From NCBI GenBank assembly GCA_050996405.1, contig JBPCRW010000096.1, positions 1-21,700 on the forward strand: DNA of 21,700 nucleotides, given 5' to 3'. Both the position numbers and the translations under genes were made by a program. Every line of letters begins with the position of its first letter. The first letter of the stretch is position 1. Source of the stretch: JBPCRW01 sp050996405 (GTDB lineage Bacteria; Acidobacteriota; Blastocatellia; Pyrinomonadales; Pyrinomonadaceae). The notes beneath the pieces are model-generated. The model was given only the letters and a program-made list of their open reading frames with translations. It ran no database searches and was not told the origin of the DNA. Of the stretch, positions 7,212 to 15,188 are shown piece by piece.

Positions 7212-8909
7212 ATGACTATCAATTCGCTTTCATATAAATTGCCGGAAGAACTAGAAAAAGCCGTGCGGGAAATGTTTAACGACTGGCAGAAAAACGACAA
7301 AATTTTTCGCGTTTGGTCAAAGGACGCGAGCGTTTGGACAAATACGGACGAAGCGAAATGGCTCGGCTGGCTCGATTCGGTCGAAACCGCTTTAAACAAT
7401 ATTCAGGAATACAAAAACTTCGCCGAAGACGTTCAAAGCGCGGGTTTCACAGACGTTTTGCTGATGGGAATGGGCGGCTCGTCTCTGTGTCCAGAAGTTT
7501 TGTCGCTCACCTTCGGCAAAACAAATTTTCACGTTTTAGATTCGACCGTTCCGGCGCAAATCAAAGCCGTCGAAGAAAAAATCAATTTGGAAAAAACGCT
7601 TTTTATTGTCGCGTCGAAATCGGGTTCGACATTAGAGCCGAATTGTTTCAAGCAATACTTTTTTGAAAAACTCTCGAAAAAAGTCGGACGCGAAAACGCC
7701 GGAAAACAATTTGTCGCCGTCACCGACCCGAATTCCAAAATGCAGAAGGTTGCCGAACAGGATAATTTCCGCAAAATCTTTTTCGGCGACCCGCAAATTG
7801 GCGGCAGATTTTCCGCGCTTTCGCCGTTTGGATTGGCGGCGGGCGCGGCGATGAATTTGGACGTTGAAGAATTTTTAAAACGTGCCATGGAAATGGTTCG
7901 CGCCTGCAAATCGCACATTCCGGCAGAAAATCCGGGCGCGATTCTCGGAACAATTTTGGGCGTTTGCCAGACGCTTGGAAAAGATAAATTAACAATTTTC
8001 ACATCGCCCGACATTTTTGATTTGGGTGCGTGGCTCGAACAATTAACCGCCGAATCGACGGGCAAAAACGGCAAGGCGATTATTCCGGTTGACCGCGAAG
8101 CCGTCCAGTCGCCGGACGAATACGGCGGCGACCGCGTGTTTGTTTATTTAAGTTTGAAAAATCGCGTTGACGAAAAAGAAGAACGTGCCGTCGCCGAACT
8201 AGAAAAAGCCGGTCAACCCGTTATTCGTATTGTTTTACCTGACGAAATAAATCTCGGACAGGAATTTTTCCGCTGGGAATTCGCCATCGCCGTCGCGGGC
8301 GCGATTATGCAAATTAATCCGTTTAACCAGCCCGATGTCGAAGCGGCGAAGATTGAAGCCCGAAAACTCACCGACGAATACGAACGGACGGGAAAACTGC
8401 CTGACGAAACTCCGTTTTTTGAATCGGACGGAATTAAATTATTTTCCGGCGAAAAAAACGTCTCGGAATTAAATAAAATTGTCGGCGAAGAAAAATCGCT
8501 CGCCAATTATCTGAAGGCGCACATTTCGCGCATTAAAAAGGGCGATTATTTCGCGCTTCTGGCGTTTATCGAAATGAGCGCGGAAAATGAAAATCTGCTT
8601 CAGGCGATTCGTCATAAAGTTCTGCGCGAAAAAAAATGCGCGACTTGTCTCGGTTTTGGTCCGCGCTTTCTGCATTCGACCGGACAAGCCTACAAAGGCG
8701 GCGGAAACGAAGGTGTGTTTCTGCAAATCACATCGGACGACGCGATTGATTTCGATGTGCCGGAACAAAAATATACTTTCGGCGTTGTCAAAGCGGCGCA
8801 GGCGCGTGGCGATTTTCAAGTGTTGTTGGATAGAAACCGACGCGCTTTGCGCGCGCATTTGGACAAAGACGTAAAAGCCGGACTCGAACTTTTGAAAAAT
8901 TTGATTTAG
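7212..8909 (+). CDS. pgi: glucose-6-phosphate isomerase (stand-alone, transaldolase-fusion type)
   Basis: Cytoplasmic glycolytic enzyme interconverting glucose-6-phosphate and fructose-6-phosphate. The ATG at 7212 is preceded by GGAG at 10 bases; a GTG at 7194 is less likely. The 565 residues show two SIS domains with GMGGSS at 86-91, SKSGST at 135-140 and the isomerase signature IGGRFSALSPFG at about 196-207. Near the C-terminus is GPRFLHSTGQAYKGG, which holds the sugar-phosphate site. The length and the segments INPFNQPDVEAAK and LPDEINLGQEFFRWEFA resemble the isomerase half of bifunctional transaldolase/isomerase proteins. Here the 562-base gap before it holds no transaldolase, so it stands alone. 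It is followed by a flippase-like gene on the same strand, 65 bases away. Confidence 0.93.
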   Translation: MTINSLSYKLPEELEKAVREMFNDWQKNDKIFRVWSKDASVWTNTDEAKWLGWLDSVETALNNIQEYKNFAEDVQSAGFTDVLLMGMGGSSLCPEVLSLTFGKTNFHVLDSTVPAQIKAVEEKINLEKTLFIVASKSGSTLEPNCFKQYFFEKLSKKVGRENAGKQFVAVTDPNSKMQKVAEQDNFRKIFFGDPQIGGRFSALSPFGLAAGAAMNLDVEEFLKRAMEMVRACKSHIPAENPGAILGTILGVCQTLGKDKLTIFTSPDIFDLGAWLEQLTAESTGKNGKAIIPVDREAVQSPDEYGGDRVFVYLSLKNRVDEKEERAVAELEKAGQPVIRIVLPDEINLGQEFFRWEFAIAVAGAIMQINPFNQPDVEAAKIEARKLTDEYERTGKLPDETPFFESDGIKLFSGEKNVSELNKIVGEEKSLANYLKAHISRIKKGDYFALLAFIEMSAENENLLQAIRHKVLREKKCATCLGFGPRFLHSTGQAYKGGGNEGVFLQITSDDAIDFDVPEQKYTFGVVKAAQARGDFQVLLDRNRRALRAHLDKDVKAGLELLKNLI

Positions 8910-8950
8910 ATATTCCGTCATAATTGATTAAACTTATTGTTTGCCGAAAT

Positions 8951-8965
8951 GCTTTCGGCGAAAGC
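8951..8965 (+). other. small hairpin before the flippase-like gene
   Basis: GCTTTC-GGC-GAAAGC, a perfect 6-base stem with a 3-base loop, ends 9 bases before the ATG at 8975 and is followed by GGTTTTACT. It could act as a weak terminator of pgi, or hide the poor ribosome site of the next gene, since the GAAAGCGG stretch is partly in the stem. Which of these holds cannot be told from sequence. Confidence 0.4.
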
Positions 8966-8974
8966 GGTTTTACT

Positions 8975-10069
8975 ATGAGCGTTGAGAATTTGACGGAAAA
9001 CGAATCTCTGCCAATCGAAAATTCCGTCGCCGAAAATAAATCGAAATTCGCAAATCCGATGCTGTGGATACAGTTGATAACTTTTATCTTAGGTTTCGCG
9101 CTGCTGGTTTTCGTTATTTACAGAATCGGGCTTCACACGCTGTTCGACGCTTTTGCGAGAATCGGCTGGGGATTTCTGGCGATTGTCGCGCTTAACGGCG
9201 CGCGCCATTTTATCCGCGCGCTCTGCATGTATATCGCAGTTCCCGTCCGTCATCGCTCGTTTAAATATCGCTATGCGGTATCGGCGCGGCTTGCCGGTGA
9301 AGCCGTCAGTTTTTTGACCTTTACCGGACCGCTTTTGGGCGAAGCGACAAAAGCCGCTCTGCTGAAAAAACGCATTCCGCTCTCGCACGGCGTAACGGCG
9401 GTCGTCGTCGATAATATTCTGTATGATATTTCGGTCGCGCTGCTGATTTTAGGCGGAGTCGGCGTGATGTTTTACGTCTACGGCGGTGGCGATAGTCCTG
9501 CGATGCGTGATGTTTTATACGGCGTGGCAACGGTCGCCGCGCTAACCATCGTCGCTATTATCGTCGCGGCAAAATCGCGCTTTAAACCTCTAAGCTGGAC
9601 GCTCAAAAAACTTTCCGCGCGAGGCTGGCTGCCGCGTTTTATGGAAACCAAACAGCGGGGAGTTTATGAACTGGAAGACAACATTCACGAGCTTTACGCG
9701 AATCGCAAAACGACTTTTTTTTCAATGTTCGGACTGATTATTTTGTCGCACGTTTTAAGCGTGGTCGAAGTTTATGCCGCGCTGCATATGCTCGGCGAGA
9801 CTACGGTTCAGGCAAGCACCGCTTACATCATCGAATCGCTGACCAAAGTAATAAATTTCGCGTTCGGTTTTGTTCCCGGCACGGTCGGCGTTTACGAGGG
9901 CGGCAACGGAATAATTCTGCATTCGCTCGGCTATCCAACGGCAACCGGCGTAACGCTCGCGCTTGTGCGGCGCGGGGCGATTCTTTTCTGGACGATTATC
10001 GGACTTGTAATTCTGCTGTGGCGCGGAGTCGCGCGCGGCACGCAGCATTTGACCCGACGCGAATCTTAA
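8975..10069 (+). CDS. flippase-like integral membrane protein (LPG synthase TM / UPF0104 family)
   Basis: A 364-residue polytopic membrane protein, with roughly seven to eight hydrophobic segments beginning WIQLITFILGFALLVFVIY. It carries the lysylphosphatidylglycerol-synthase transmembrane (AglD/HpnL-like) signature: AVSARLAGEAVSFLTFTGPL near residue 106, and FAFGFVPGTVGVYEGGNGII near 303. Family members move or handle polyprenyl-linked or hopanoid lipids, or form the membrane half of MprF; no aminoacyl-transfer domain is present here. The ATG at 8975 is preferred over a TTG at 8924 because it places a short hydrophilic tail before the first helix. The ribosome site is weak. The nearby GT39-type gene makes a role in lipid-linked sugar metabolism plausible (inference). 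Confidence 0.82.
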   Translation: MSVENLTENESLPIENSVAENKSKFANPMLWIQLITFILGFALLVFVIYRIGLHTLFDAFARIGWGFLAIVALNGARHFIRALCMYIAVPVRHRSFKYRYAVSARLAGEAVSFLTFTGPLLGEATKAALLKKRIPLSHGVTAVVVDNILYDISVALLILGGVGVMFYVYGGGDSPAMRDVLYGVATVAALTIVAIIVAAKSRFKPLSWTLKKLSARGWLPRFMETKQRGVYELEDNIHELYANRKTTFFSMFGLIILSHVLSVVEVYAALHMLGETTVQASTAYIIESLTKVINFAFGFVPGTVGVYEGGNGIILHSLGYPTATGVTLALVRRGAILFWTIIGLVILLWRGVARGTQHLTRRES

Positions 10070-10100
10070 ACCTCCGGCACGCGCCGTGAATCGGAAAATT

Positions 10101-10256
10101 CTAAACCTTAACCCGCCGCCGGTAAATGCAAACCAATTCGACAACCGCAACGCCGATTCCGCTCAACAGCAAAAGATGGATAAATCCGTCCTTGCCGATT
10201 AACACCAGCAAAAGCCAAATTCCCAGCAAAATTCCGGCGACAATTCTTAGCAGCAA
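10101..10256 (-). CDS. small DUF5670 (Lmo0937-like) membrane protein
   Basis: A 51-residue protein starting with TTG at 10256: LLRIVAGILLGIWLLLVLIG, then KDGFIHLLLLSGIGVAVVEL and a basic end (IYRRRVKV). Two short hydrophobic helices joined by a GFIHLLL turn are the hallmark of the DUF5670/Lmo0937 family. GGAG lies 8 bases upstream of the TTG, and an extended -10 promoter (10291-10299) sits about 28 bases before it; both support this start over the longer frame from 10343. The function of the family is unknown; members are often stress-related (family impression, weak). It is encoded opposite to its neighbours. Confidence 0.72.
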   Translation of the reverse strand: MLLRIVAGILLGIWLLLVLIGKDGFIHLLLLSGIGVAVVELVCIYRRRVKV

Positions 10257-10290
10257 ATCTTTTTCTCCAAATCTGAAAAGCCAAATCGAG

Positions 10291-10299
10291 ATTTTAACA
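10291..10299 (-). promoter_or_regulatory. extended -10 promoter for the DUF5670 gene
   Basis: Minus strand TG-T-TAAAAT (10291-10299) is an extended -10 box. No good -35 is visible, as is usual for this promoter class. Transcription would start near 10284, about 28 bases before the proposed TTG start. Confidence 0.4.
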
Positions 10300-10379
10300 C
10301 AGCACCGCGAACGAGTCGCGCCTTTTGACAGGCATCGAGGCAATTCGCTAATCTTTCGTCAAAGCCGTCGAGCGCGGAA

Positions 10380-10453
10380 GTCAGAACCGATTGCGTGAGC
10401 GGGCGGGTTTTCGTTGGCGAGTTGACCCGCCCGCTCACGCAGTCGGTTCTGAC
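10380..10453. repeat. large palindromic repeat element (29-base arms)
   Basis: Left arm 10380-10408 (GTCAGAACCG to GGGCGGGT) and right arm 10425-10453 are inverted copies differing at one position, which still forms a G-U pair in RNA. They flank a 16-base loop. The GC-rich arms contrast with AT-rich flanks. The structure is that of a REP/MITE-like intergenic palindrome. It ends 33 bases before the GT39 gene. No T-run follows on either strand, so it is not a plain terminator. Confidence 0.8.
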
Positions 10454-10486
10454 CCATATATTTTCTGCCGGAGTAATTAAATTATT

Positions 10487-12178
10487 TTGTCCGCCCAAAT
10501 TCTGCCTGCCACAACCGCCGGAATCAATCCCGAAAAATTTTCAGACGATGTTTTTTTCAGCCGAAACCGCAACGCGCTAATCACGTTTCTGGTTGTTTTG
10601 ATGATTATCGGTTTTGGCTTGCGCGTCTCAAATTTGAGCGCGGAAAGTTTGAGCGAAGACGAATTAAACAAACTGCAAACCGTCGCCGATTACCGCGCCA
10701 ACGGCTTGAGCGGTCGCAACGGCGAGCATCCTTTTTTGATGAAAGGCTTGCAGACAATAAGTTTTATCGTCGCGGACAAGTGGAACGCTTCCGCCTCCGC
10801 CGACCGGCAAATCTCCGACGAATACGCGCTGCGTTTTCCGACCGCGCTGTTCGGAACATTCACAATTCTTCTGTTGTTTCTACTCGTCAAAGAATTATTC
10901 GGTTCAACTATCGGGTTAATTTCCGCCGCGCTCTGGGCAGTTGAACCGACCGCAATTGGATTTGACCGCATCGCCAAAGAAGATTCTTTTGTGCTTTTCT
11001 TTTTTCTGCTGACAAATATTTTCTGGCTGCGCGGGCAAACGGCGGCGGAGCGCGGAAACGCGAAATGGTTTAAATACGTGCTGCTCGCGGGAGTCGCTTT
11101 TGCCGCGCTGACGGCATCGAAATATCTGCCGCATCTGCTTGCTATTAGTGCCGCCTACTACATAATTTTTCAGGCGATTCCGGCAACTGAATGGCGTATC
11201 GGAAGACCGCGCTGGCTGCTGTTTTGCGTTGTCATGGGCTTGAGTTTTCTGGTTTTCAATCCGACGATTTTCTATCCAGATACGTGGCGCGAGATGCTGA
11301 AATTTTCCGGCGAAAACCGCATCGGTCACGACTCTTACGAATTTATGGGCGCGCTCTACCGCAATCAAATGACGGCGTGGCTCTCCGGCGTTCCATGGAC
11401 TTTTTATTATGTTTTCATTCTCGTCAAAACTTCGCTTGTGACGCTGTTTTTTTTCCTGCTCGGACTGCCGATGCTGTTTAAACGCAAACTCGGTGACGGG
11501 CGTTATTTTTTGTTTTTCTGGGCGTTTATGTGGTTTATGCCATTCACGATTTTGGGCGGGAAATTCACGCGCTATTTCACGGCTGCCGAACCTTTAATTT
11601 TAATTTCAGCCGCCGCCGGATTTTATTTTACGATGCAGTGGCTCGCGCATAATTTTTTTCGTAAAGCGTCGGTAATCGCAATTTTTCAAACGATTTTATT
11701 CATTGCTTTTCTCGCGCCTCCAATTTTCAATTCGCTTTCCGCCGCGCCGCATTTCAGGCTTTTTACAAACACGCTCGGCGGAGGAATGAATCGGGCGGGC
11801 TACTATTTTCCGCACGACGAATTTTACGACACCGGCACGCGCGAAATCGTCGCGGAAATTGCTTCGCGCGCGCGACCGAACGCGGTTGTCGCCAATGAAA
11901 CTCCGACTTTGTTTGAGTATTACGCTGAAAAAATCGGTCGTAAAGATTTAAAATTCGTGTCGCTTTCCGACGATGCGGAAGCGGGAAATTTGACAGCGGG
12001 CGATTTCATTGTCGCCGCGCGCGGTCGCCGCTATTTCAGCAACAGCCAATATCTTGAATATCTCGAAAATAATATTTCGCCCGTCGCCGAAACCAAAGCG
12101 GGAGATGTCATTTCAGCCCGCGTTTATCAGCTTGACGAAACATCTGCGGCACGAATTCGGGAACTTTCAAAACAATGA
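10487..12178 (+). CDS. GT39 / PMT_2-type membrane glycosyltransferase
   Basis: A 563-residue integral membrane protein of the GT-C fold. After a short soluble start there is a helix (LITFLVVLMIIGFGLRV), then the acidic first periplasmic loop SAESLSEDELNKL holding the catalytic Asp/Glu pair. Further along come GEHPFLMKGL, the GT39 pattern GLISAALWAVEPTAIGFDRIAKEDSFVLFFF, and many further helices. A soluble C-terminal domain of about 130 residues ends it. Such enzymes use polyprenyl-phosphate sugars to glycosylate proteins or lipids at the outer face of the inner membrane. The start is a TTG with GGAG 13 bases upstream; no in-frame ATG exists nearby, so the start is uncertain. Its stop is 3 bases from the stop of the convergent permease gene. 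Confidence 0.82.
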   Translation: MSAQILPATTAGINPEKFSDDVFFSRNRNALITFLVVLMIIGFGLRVSNLSAESLSEDELNKLQTVADYRANGLSGRNGEHPFLMKGLQTISFIVADKWNASASADRQISDEYALRFPTALFGTFTILLLFLLVKELFGSTIGLISAALWAVEPTAIGFDRIAKEDSFVLFFFLLTNIFWLRGQTAAERGNAKWFKYVLLAGVAFAALTASKYLPHLLAISAAYYIIFQAIPATEWRIGRPRWLLFCVVMGLSFLVFNPTIFYPDTWREMLKFSGENRIGHDSYEFMGALYRNQMTAWLSGVPWTFYYVFILVKTSLVTLFFFLLGLPMLFKRKLGDGRYFLFFWAFMWFMPFTILGGKFTRYFTAAEPLILISAAAGFYFTMQWLAHNFFRKASVIAIFQTILFIAFLAPPIFNSLSAAPHFRLFTNTLGGGMNRAGYYFPHDEFYDTGTREIVAEIASRARPNAVVANETPTLFEYYAEKIGRKDLKFVSLSDDAEAGNLTAGDFIVAARGRRYFSNSQYLEYLENNISPVAETKAGDVISARVYQLDETSAARIRELSKQ

Positions 12179-12181
12179 AAA

Positions 12182-13285
12182 TTACTCGTAGCTGAGTGCT
12201 TCGACGGCATCCAATTTTGACGCGCGGAGTGCCGGATACAACGCGCCGACGATTCCGCTGAAAGCCCCGATAATCGCTACTATTAGCACAATACGCGGCT
12301 CGATTTGCACGGTCAGCGTCGTCCATTTTGTCAAAATTATTTTTAAAATCACGGTCAGCAAAACTCCCAAAACCGTTCCGCAAAAACTAATCAGCATTGC
12401 TTCCTGCACAATCGTCCACGCAATCTGCGCGTTCGACATTCCCAAAGATTTCAAGATGCCGATTTGTCTGGTGCGTTCGGTGACGGTCGTGAACATCGTC
12501 AGCAGAATTATCAGCGCGCTAATGCCGCCCGCCACGCCGATGACGACGTTGAGAAAAACATTTAGCGCGGGGATGCTCTGCATATAAATTTCTTCGAGTT
12601 CCCTGGTCATAATTATCTGGTTGTCGGGAAATTTTGCTTGCAGATTTTGCGCCACCTGGTCTGCCGTAAAACCGTCTTTGACTTTAACTAAAATCGTCGA
12701 GGCTTTGCCTTCCGCGCCGAGTTGCCGTTGCATCGTCGAAAGCGGAATTTTAACACGCGCGCCCGCGCTCGGCTCGTATGTTCCGACAATGAGAAAATCG
12801 CGCTCGTAAATTTTCAGCGCGTCGCCGATTTTCAATTTCTTCTGCGGCAGCCACGCCGTATCGGTCATTACTTCGTCTGCGCCGTCCGTAAATTTGCGTC
12901 CCTCGATAACCTGCAAGCCGGAAATCTGTGCGTATGCGTCGAAATCTATACCGTCAAGCAGGCGCGTTCCGAAACTATTATCCTTTGCCGAATCGGTATC
13001 TTGTCCAATCGGAACAGCCATTTTAACGCCTTCGACCCGCTCAATCTCATTTTTCAGCGAAACCGGCAAACGGAACGAGCCTGAGCCGCTCAAACCGTGC
13101 GTCCCCGAAGCGTTAAACATAATTTCCGCCCCGACATTCGCTTCGCGCCGCGCCTTGTCGCGCAATGAACCGTTTGCCAGCCCGACCGTAAAAATAATCA
13201 GCAAAACGCCGATGCCGATGCCGATAATGCTGACTGCCGTCCGCGCCGGACGATGTGTCATATTTGAAAAAACGAGATTGTCCAT
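12182..13285 (-). CDS. ABC transporter permease, MacB/FtsX (LolCE-like) family
   Basis: A 367-residue inner-membrane permease. One N-terminal helix (TAVSIIGIGIGVLLIIFTVGL) follows the usual MDNLVFSNMTHRPART start. A large periplasmic MacB_PCD domain (about 40-240) comes next, then three C-terminal helices of the FtsX domain with the coupling stretch TERTRQIGILKSLGMSNAQI and the ending YPALRASKLDAVEALSYE. Such permeases drive lipoprotein release, export of small molecules, or mechanotransmission, with a separate ATPase. No ATPase gene is in the window, so the partner must lie elsewhere. The ATG at 13285 is chosen because it matches the family start; a frame open to 13375 adds an unrelated N-terminus. 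No strong Shine-Dalgarno is visible. Confidence 0.9.
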   Translation of the reverse strand: MDNLVFSNMTHRPARTAVSIIGIGIGVLLIIFTVGLANGSLRDKARREANVGAEIMFNASGTHGLSGSGSFRLPVSLKNEIERVEGVKMAVPIGQDTDSAKDNSFGTRLLDGIDFDAYAQISGLQVIEGRKFTDGADEVMTDTAWLPQKKLKIGDALKIYERDFLIVGTYEPSAGARVKIPLSTMQRQLGAEGKASTILVKVKDGFTADQVAQNLQAKFPDNQIIMTRELEEIYMQSIPALNVFLNVVIGVAGGISALIILLTMFTTVTERTRQIGILKSLGMSNAQIAWTIVQEAMLISFCGTVLGVLLTVILKIILTKWTTLTVQIEPRIVLIVAIIGAFSGIVGALYPALRASKLDAVEALSYE

Positions 13286-13319
13286 AAACCACAAATAAAA
13301 GACCTTATCGAAAATAAAG

Positions 13320-13348
13320 ATTGTAGCGACTTTTTTGTCAGTTGACGA
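13320..13348 (-). promoter_or_regulatory. candidate promoter for the ABC permease gene
   Basis: Minus strand TCGTCA (13343-13348), 17 bases, then TACAAT (13320-13325; 5 of 6 to consensus). The predicted start is about 28 bases before the permease ATG, which supports the shorter gene model. A GTCA-AC-TGAC dyad overlaps the -35. Confidence 0.4.
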
Positions 13349-13384
13349 TGCGCCGCAATTATTATAAATCCGCAAAGCCCGCTA

Positions 13385-13416
13385 ACTAAAAAGCGATACT
13401 CTGAAAGTATCGCTTT
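13385..13416 (-). terminator. intrinsic terminator of the M48 protease gene
   Basis: Perfect 11-base stem AAAGCGATACT/AGTATCGCTTT (13390-13400 and 13406-13416) with a 5-base loop. On the minus strand it runs into TTTTTAG. It lies 52 bases after the protease stop and just upstream of the permease promoter. Confidence 0.85.
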
Positions 13417-13467
13417 CGATAAATACGTTCCAAAAATTATTTCGTTTGTCTTTCTGAAACAGCTTTT

Positions 13468-15000
13468 TCAAGACTGCTTTTCGGAATTAACCGGCGTTTG
13501 TCCGTCAATTTTGACCTTGATTTTCTTTTTCTTCGCCGCCGCGTCTTTCGTCAGAGCGATAATTTTTTCATATTCGTTTTCATCGCCTTTTTTCAATTGG
13601 CTGAAATCGAGTTCCGAATAATTGTTGCGAATTTCGACCATCAAAAAGCTGCGCCGCGCCGCGTTGTTGTCGTGATTCGACCAGAAAAAATTAGTCGGCG
13701 CGTCACCGTGTTTTTTCGACATCACTTTCCAGACTCGCGGGGCTTCGCGCGGGTCGTAGCCAGCCGCCGTCATATATTCCAGACCGATGCGGTCGGCTTG
13801 ATTTTCGAGGCTGCGCTGATAACCGTTGACCATCGCGGCGAGCGTCAACTGCAAAATATCCGTCACGCCGTAAAGCCCGAAAGCCGCTGCCGCGATGCCG
13901 CCGATTTGGATTGCCGTGCGCTTGCCCTTATCCTTATTCATTTGCCGCCAGGTGTGTTCCTGCGTCGCGTGCGAAATCTCGTGCGACATCACGGCGGCAA
14001 GCTGCGCTTCATTTTCCAGCATCGTAATCATTCCTGAATGGACGACCACGATTCCGTTTGCTAGAGCGAAAGCGTTCGGGCTTTTTTCGCTGACGACGTA
14101 AAACTTAAAAGGTATTTTTTGCGGGTCGCCGTCGGGCAAATTTTTTTGATACGCCGGAATCAAACTTTGCCCGACGCGCCGGACGTATTCCTGCACTTCT
14201 TTGTTCGGAAGCAGCTTGAATTTTCCGACCTGATTGATTTTCAATTCGCCCGGATTGCCTTCCGTAAAGTTAGGAGCTTTTTCTTTAATTTTAAGCGACT
14301 TCCACAGATTTCCTTCACCCTTTTCGAGTTCGTCTTTCGTAAAAACGATTCTCGAAGCCAGAATCGTGCCGTCCGCCTGCTCAACGCCTTCATAGACGGC
14401 GAACATTCCCGCTTTCACGTCCGACACCGATTTCAAAGGCTCACCGTCGCTAAATTCGTCGCCGTCCGTTTTCGGCTCGACTTTTTCTTTGTTTTTAGCT
14501 TCGTTTCGCGCCGCTTTTTTTTCAGATTTGTTTGGCTCGAATAAAACCTGCGTGGTCGGCTCGATGCGGATGCGCCTGCCGTCCGCCCAGAAAACTCCGT
14601 GCCAGCCGTTTTCCGTTTTTTCAATTCCTTCGGGAGCGCGAGTCAAAATAGTCGTGTTTTTTAATTTGCGAAACTGTTCAAGGTCAATCTTCAGTTTCTT
14701 GGCTTTCAACTCGTTGGTTTCTTCGTCGAGTTCGCCTTGAACTTCTATTTCCGTGCCGACGCGAATGTCTTCGGGTTTGAATTGAAAAGTTCCATCCTGG
14801 TTCTCAAAATCCAAAACGACCGAATCGTCGTCTGTAATTTTATAATCGTCAATCTCGAAAGATTTTGGAGAAATGACGTTGGTGATGTAACCATGAATTT
14901 TTACTTGTTTGCCTTTATTACCGTCGGCTTTAACAGGCAGCGAAGTCGAAAAAAAGACGCAAAGAATTAAACCGGCAAGAAATTGTGTTTTGTTTAACAT
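13468..15000 (-). CDS. secreted M48 family metalloprotease with N-terminal OB-like (DUF5666-type) domain
   Basis: A 510-residue protein starting at the ATG at 15000 (AAGGA about 9 bases upstream). A signal peptide covers about 1-25 (LAGLILCVFFSTSLPVKA). Residues 31-105 form a beta-rich domain resembling DUF5666 (VKIHGYITNVISPKSFEIDD, VGTEIEVQGELDEETNELKA), with a second similar strand set up to about 221 and a charged linker at 158-186. The peptidase domain has the zinc motif HEISH at 340-344 (MSHEISHATQEH) and the third ligand Glu399 in LENQADRIGLEYM, so it should be active. It belongs with BepA/LoiP-like periplasmic zinc peptidases involved in outer-membrane protein quality control (family knowledge). 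The last 30 residues are lysine-rich. It is monocistronic with its own promoter and terminator. Confidence 0.9.
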   Translation of the reverse strand: MLNKTQFLAGLILCVFFSTSLPVKADGNKGKQVKIHGYITNVISPKSFEIDDYKITDDDSVVLDFENQDGTFQFKPEDIRVGTEIEVQGELDEETNELKAKKLKIDLEQFRKLKNTTILTRAPEGIEKTENGWHGVFWADGRRIRIEPTTQVLFEPNKSEKKAARNEAKNKEKVEPKTDGDEFSDGEPLKSVSDVKAGMFAVYEGVEQADGTILASRIVFTKDELEKGEGNLWKSLKIKEKAPNFTEGNPGELKINQVGKFKLLPNKEVQEYVRRVGQSLIPAYQKNLPDGDPQKIPFKFYVVSEKSPNAFALANGIVVVHSGMITMLENEAQLAAVMSHEISHATQEHTWRQMNKDKGKRTAIQIGGIAAAAFGLYGVTDILQLTLAAMVNGYQRSLENQADRIGLEYMTAAGYDPREAPRVWKVMSKKHGDAPTNFFWSNHDNNAARRSFLMVEIRNNYSELDFSQLKKGDENEYEKIIALTKDAAAKKKKIKVKIDGQTPVNSEKQS

Positions 15001-15040
15001 ATCTGAAATTCCTTTGTTGTTTATGGTTTTGAGCCGTAAC

Positions 15041-15068
15041 AATATACATCGAAAATCTCGATTTGCAA
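15041..15068 (-). promoter_or_regulatory. promoter of the M48 protease gene with dyad in spacer
   Basis: Minus strand TTGCAA (15063-15068), 16 bases, then TATATT (15041-15046). The spacer is almost filled by a perfect dyad ATCGA-N5-TCGAT (15048-15062), a classic place for a repressor or a MerR-like activator site. The start would be near 15034, about 34 bases before the ATG. Confidence 0.55.
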
Positions 15069-15152
15069 AGAAGAAAAGTGTGTTTTCGGCGCGCCTTGAG
15101 ACGAAGACTAAAAGCGGGAAATAATTTTTGAAGACTTAATTATTTTGAAAAG

Positions 15153-15182
15153 AAAACGCAGGCTGATTTGACCTGCGTTTTT
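15153..15182 (-). terminator. intrinsic terminator of the radical SAM operon
   Basis: Stem AAAACGCAGG/CCTGCGTTTT (15153-15162 and 15172-15181) with a 9-base loop, followed on the minus strand by TTTTCTTTTC. It begins only 7 bases after the stop of the 67-residue gene and closes the three-gene unit. Confidence 0.85.
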
Positions 15183-15188
15183 CGAGAT

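Noticed and set aside
10247..10498. 83-codon minus-strand frame across the large palindrome
   Set aside because: It runs through the inverted repeat and overlaps the promoter and start of the DUF5670 gene; no ribosome site.
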